Shown here: one piece after another, positions 26,180 to 32,817 of the stretch
Layout of the letters: every line of letters starts with the position of its first letter
How positions within the stretch are numbered: position 1 is the first letter of the stretch
Assembly (NCBI GenBank): GCA_013044185.1
Contig: JABEUX010000169.1
Span: 1-32,817, forward strand
DNA from: Vulcanimicrobiota bacterium
Lineage (GTDB): Bacteria > Vulcanimicrobiota > Vulcanimicrobiia > Vulcanimicrobiales > Vulcanimicrobiaceae
Reading direction: 5' to 3'
Length of the DNA stretch: 32,817 nt
Notes under the pieces: model-generated
What the model saw: only the letters and a program-made list of their open reading frames with translations
Told to the model about the DNA's origin: nothing
The model's database searches: none
Position numbers and translations under genes: made by a program

Positions 26180-26811
26180 ACCCCCTGCTTCCTCTTCAGG
26201 CGATCGCAGAGTGCGGAAAGGCGAGCGTACTTGCTCCGATAGGCGACCGGATTGAGCACGAAGCGTGCCGTCGATCGAGCTATGTCGTCAACGACCACCA
26301 TATCGTGTTCGCGGAGCGTACTCCCCGTCGCAACTAAATCGACGATAACGTCGGCGAGACCGACGATCGGTGCGAGTTCGACCGATCCATGTAATGCGAT
26401 AATTTCACAAGGAATATCGCGCTCCGAAAAATATTGCGTTGCCATGCGTTTAAATTTCGTCGCTACGCGCAAAAACGTCGGATAGCGTGCGCCTTCGTGA
26501 AATCCATCGGCGCGACGAGCGGCAACGACGAGGCGACATGCGCCGAATTCGAGATCGACTGCCTCGCTCACCGAGCGCTCGCTCTCCCAGAGCGTATCTT
26601 TCCCAACGATGCCACAATCTGCAGCCCCGAATTCCACGTATGCGGGCACGTCGGTGGGGCGCAACAATAACAGCTCCGCCGAGCCATCGGTGCTCGTCAT
26701 CGTCAGCCGACGCCCCGGATCGCTCGGAATTCCGATACCGATCGCTGCGAGCACCGCTGCACTCTCTTCATAAAGGCTGCCCTTCGGAAGCGCGATCGTG
26801 AGCGAGCTCAC
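26176..26811 (-). CDS. hisG: ATP phosphoribosyltransferase, short form
   Basis: LTIALPKGSLYEESAAVLAAIGI, LLLLRPTDVPAYVEFGAADCGIVGKDTL, VELAPIVGLADVIVDLVATGSTLREHDMVVV. Confidence 0.96.
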   Translation of the reverse strand: MSSLTIALPKGSLYEESAAVLAAIGIGIPSDPGRRLTMTSTDGSAELLLLRPTDVPAYVEFGAADCGIVGKDTLWESERSVSEAVDLEFGACRLVVAARRADGFHEGARYPTFLRVATKFKRMATQYFSERDIPCEIIALHGSVELAPIVGLADVIVDLVATGSTLREHDMVVVDDIARSTARFVLNPVAYRSKYARLSALCDRLKRKQGV

Positions 26812-28004
26812 AGCGGCGCCCGTTCGTCGGGTTCCAAGAGGATCTCTTCGACATCATCGCCGCGCGCGATGAGGACGCGAGGAATCGCCTTATGCCGAGC
26901 GTAGGCGATCGCCGCAGTGCGATCGAGTCCGCGTACGTCGACGCGGACGCGACGACCGCTCGCGCGCTCGGCCATCGCCACGCGGTCGGAGCCGACAACG
27001 AAGACGTCGACTTCGCGGCTGTGGCGTTCGCCGATGCGGCGCCGTTCGAGTGCGAGCAAAATGCGTTCGACTCCGACCATCCAGCCGACGGCCGGAACGT
27101 CGTATCCAAAGCGCGGGAGCAGCGCATCATAACGACCGCCCCCGCAGAGCGAGAACCCCAGATCGCCCAGAAAGCCTTCGAAAACGAAACCGGTATAGTA
27201 TTCGAGATCCCGCAAGAGTGCCGGATCGATGGCGATGCGTTCCTCGAAGCCGAGCTGGGCGCCGCGCGCGAGTATCCGTTCCAGGCGATAGATCGCGGCC
27301 TGTGCCTCCGGATTTGGGGCGAGTTCGCGTGCTATCGCGAGCACCTCGTCGGTTCCGCGCGTGACGACCAGGCGACGCAAGAGCGCGTAATGATCCGTGC
27401 GAACGCCGTCGCGCAACGCAAAGCAGTCGAGATCGACGAGATTCCGCGCTGCGATTGCCTCCTTCCAGGATCGCGCTGCCGCAGCGGAGATACGGAGCGT
27501 CACCAGCGCTCCATCGACGATCGCCGAATCATTAATATCGAATTGAGCGTCCGAGAGTCCTACGGCGTCGAGCGTCTCGATCGCCATAAAGAGCGCTTCC
27601 GCGTCGGCATCGGCACCGGCCGCGCCGATCAATTCCGCGCCGGCTTGCGTAAATTCGCGCATCCGCCCAAGCTGCGGTTCTTCGTAACGATAGGCAGGTG
27701 CGATATACGACAAGCGAATTGGAAGGCTCGCGTTACGCAACCGAGTGGAGACGACCCGTGCGATCGGGGTCGTCATCTCCGTACGCAGGGCCAACTCTTC
27801 TCCGAGCGGATCGCTGAAGCGAAACGTTTGTCGCATGAGTTTTTCCCCTAACCCACGCTCGAGCGACTCGTAGCTTTCGAAGGTCGGGGTTAAAATACGG
27901 GCATAGGACCATCGGTCGAAAACGACGGCAACGCGATCCTCGACGCTCTGCTTAAACGCAAATTCTTGCGGTAGCCAATCTCGAACTCCGGGTGGAAGCC
28001 TCAT
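26808..28004 (-). CDS. hisZ: ATP phosphoribosyltransferase regulatory subunit
   Basis: HisRS-like fold ([76 protein letters not shown]) next to short hisG. Confidence 0.92.
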   Translation of the reverse strand: MRLPPGVRDWLPQEFAFKQSVEDRVAVVFDRWSYARILTPTFESYESLERGLGEKLMRQTFRFSDPLGEELALRTEMTTPIARVVSTRLRNASLPIRLSYIAPAYRYEEPQLGRMREFTQAGAELIGAAGADADAEALFMAIETLDAVGLSDAQFDINDSAIVDGALVTLRISAAAARSWKEAIAARNLVDLDCFALRDGVRTDHYALLRRLVVTRGTDEVLAIARELAPNPEAQAAIYRLERILARGAQLGFEERIAIDPALLRDLEYYTGFVFEGFLGDLGFSLCGGGRYDALLPRFGYDVPAVGWMVGVERILLALERRRIGERHSREVDVFVVGSDRVAMAERASGRRVRVDVRGLDRTAAIAYARHKAIPRVLIARGDDVEEILLEPDERAPL

Positions 28005-28015
28005 ACGGTTCCTCG

Positions 28016-31465
<3,450 letters not shown>

Positions 31466-31519
31466 ATCCTTAACACGCGTTCCCTAAACTTCTACAGATG
31501 CCTGACGTAACCTTAATAG

Positions 31520-32683
31520 ATGGAGAGTAGCCTCTCCCCCGGCGAGGCTGGGAGCGTTTTGCCATCCTCCGACCCCGAGGCCCTAGCCGAGGAGGTTGCT
31601 CGTTTGCGTTCTCGGCTCGCCATGGTCGAAGCCGAGAGAGATGAATACGCCGCACAGAACGCGGAACTCTTTGTCCTGCAACAAGTTTTCACGACGCTGA
31701 ACTCAACGCTCGAGATCAACGATATTCTTTCGACGGTCATGCGCGGCGTTACGGAGGCCCTCCGCTTCAAGCGCGTCATTCTCTTCGATGCAATCGACGG
31801 TGGTAGCCTCATCCGACGGCTCGAATGCGACGGATCGGGCACCGTGTTGCATGCGGCGGATCCTCGCGAATATCGCACTCCATCGACGATGGACGATCTC
31901 GTCACACGCAGCGTCGAACTTGCTTTTGGGAACGAAGGCGACCCGGATCGGCCGCTCGAGGATGGACACGGCCCGTACTGTGCCGTGCCGCTGATCGCTC
32001 GCGAAGTCGTTCGCGGCATCCTCTATGCCGATTCGCCGCCGGGGGAGGATATCTCCGAGAACCAACTGCGCATGATGCTCGATTTTGCCTCGCAGGCCGC
32101 CGTCGCGGTGGAGAACGCGCGCCTGCATGAAGAGACGCGCCGGTTACTTGAGGAATCCCAGCGCCTCGCGCTCACCGATAGCCTTACCGGTATTCCTAAC
32201 CGCCGCGCGCTCAACGAGATGCTCGACCGAGAACTCCATACCTCCGAGCGCTACGACACCCCCTTCGCCTTCGTCATTCTCGACCTCGACGACCTCAAGA
32301 AGATCAACGATACCGGTGGGCACGGGCTCGGAGATCTCGCGCTCAAACGCTTCGCCCAGGTTCTCAAAAAGAACGCTCGGAAGGGAGATATCGTCGCCCG
32401 ATATGCCGGCGACGAGTTCGTCCTGGTGATGGCTCAAAGCGATCGCGAGCACGCTCAGCAGGGCGTCCAGCGTATGTTGGCGGCGATGCGCCGGAGCGGC
32501 CTCTCCACCTCGATCGGCGTCTCGATGTTTCCGACCGATGGCGTCGAGGGGCAGACGCTCTTCCATGCAGCCGACGAGGCGCTCTACAAGGCCAAGCAAC
32601 GCGGAAAGAACTGCTTCGTTTTCTACGAGCGCAAGAAGGCCATCGAGAGCGAGAGCGCGGCCTCGACCGACACCGCGCCGTAG
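31520..32683 (+). CDS. GAF-GGDEF diguanylate cyclase
   Basis: Coiled N-terminus, GAF region, DSLTGIPNRRALNEMLDRE, VILDLDDLKKINDTGGHGLGDLAL, RKGDIVARYAGDEFVLV, ADEALYKAKQRGKNC. Confidence 0.94.
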   Translation: MESSLSPGEAGSVLPSSDPEALAEEVARLRSRLAMVEAERDEYAAQNAELFVLQQVFTTLNSTLEINDILSTVMRGVTEALRFKRVILFDAIDGGSLIRRLECDGSGTVLHAADPREYRTPSTMDDLVTRSVELAFGNEGDPDRPLEDGHGPYCAVPLIAREVVRGILYADSPPGEDISENQLRMMLDFASQAAVAVENARLHEETRRLLEESQRLALTDSLTGIPNRRALNEMLDRELHTSERYDTPFAFVILDLDDLKKINDTGGHGLGDLALKRFAQVLKKNARKGDIVARYAGDEFVLVMAQSDREHAQQGVQRMLAAMRRSGLSTSIGVSMFPTDGVEGQTLFHAADEALYKAKQRGKNCFVFYERKKAIESESAASTDTAP

Positions 32684-32773
32684 CTGGCCCTTTCCTCCCG
32701 ACCAAGGTCGTGGGGCCCGTGCGCTGCGCGGAGGTATACAAAGAAGCAAACGCCTCTCCCCGGAAAGGTCAAC

Positions 32774-32817
32774 GTGATCAAGCACGACGTCGTCGTCATC
32801 GGTGGCGGTCTCGCGGG
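32774..32817 (+). CDS. 5' end of an FAD-dependent protein (possibly SdhA/FrdA-like), truncated by the window
   Basis: GTG start, VIKHDVVVIGGGLAG with a GxGxxG-like FAD motif, preceded by a purine-rich ggaaagg. Confidence 0.55.
   Translation, partial: MIKHDVVVIGGGLA

Noticed and set aside
26892-27851. 319-aa plus-strand ORF
   Set aside because: Antisense to hisZ; composition and lack of motifs indicate a shadow ORF.

Overview
The window is gene-dense, high-GC bacterial chromosome with no rRNA, tRNA, CRISPR array or recognisable transposon. From left to right it contains: (1) a Met-rich secreted protein; (2) a tyrosine/homogentisate catabolic block: CDGSH protein, homogentisate dioxygenase, fumarylacetoacetase, an uncharacterised conserved protein whose stop overlaps the fumarylacetoacetase start, and divergent HPPD; (3) deoC and an ALDH with ALDH16-like sequence; (4) a PAS/GAF/GGDEF/EAL protein, an EgtB/SenA/OvoA-like non-heme iron enzyme and a Thermus-type isocitrate dehydrogenase; (5) a heavily frame-scrambled BtuF-like remnant converging on a histidine phosphatase; (6) an orphan non-catalytic ALDH lobe that looks like the missing C-terminal half of ALDH16, a class II aldolase and a stand-alone EAL protein; (7) a minus-strand ftsA-ftsZ-thyX group; (8) an opposite-strand chemoreceptor plus small secreted protein lying between ftsA and ftsQ; (9) a minus-strand run dnaE-hisZ-hisG-hisD-HAD-ftsQ with 4-bp overlaps; (10) a GAF-GGDEF diguanylate cyclase and the start of a flavoprotein. 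Gene content is suggestive of an Eremiobacterota/Vulcanimicrobiota-like lineage, but that is only an impression. The best leads are the apparently split ALDH16, the uncharacterised 'DYAGLFPPA' protein as a candidate for the missing isomerisation step of tyrosine catabolism, the multi-deletion BtuF remnant, and the interrupted division cluster. All family calls come from motif recognition by eye; no searches were run.
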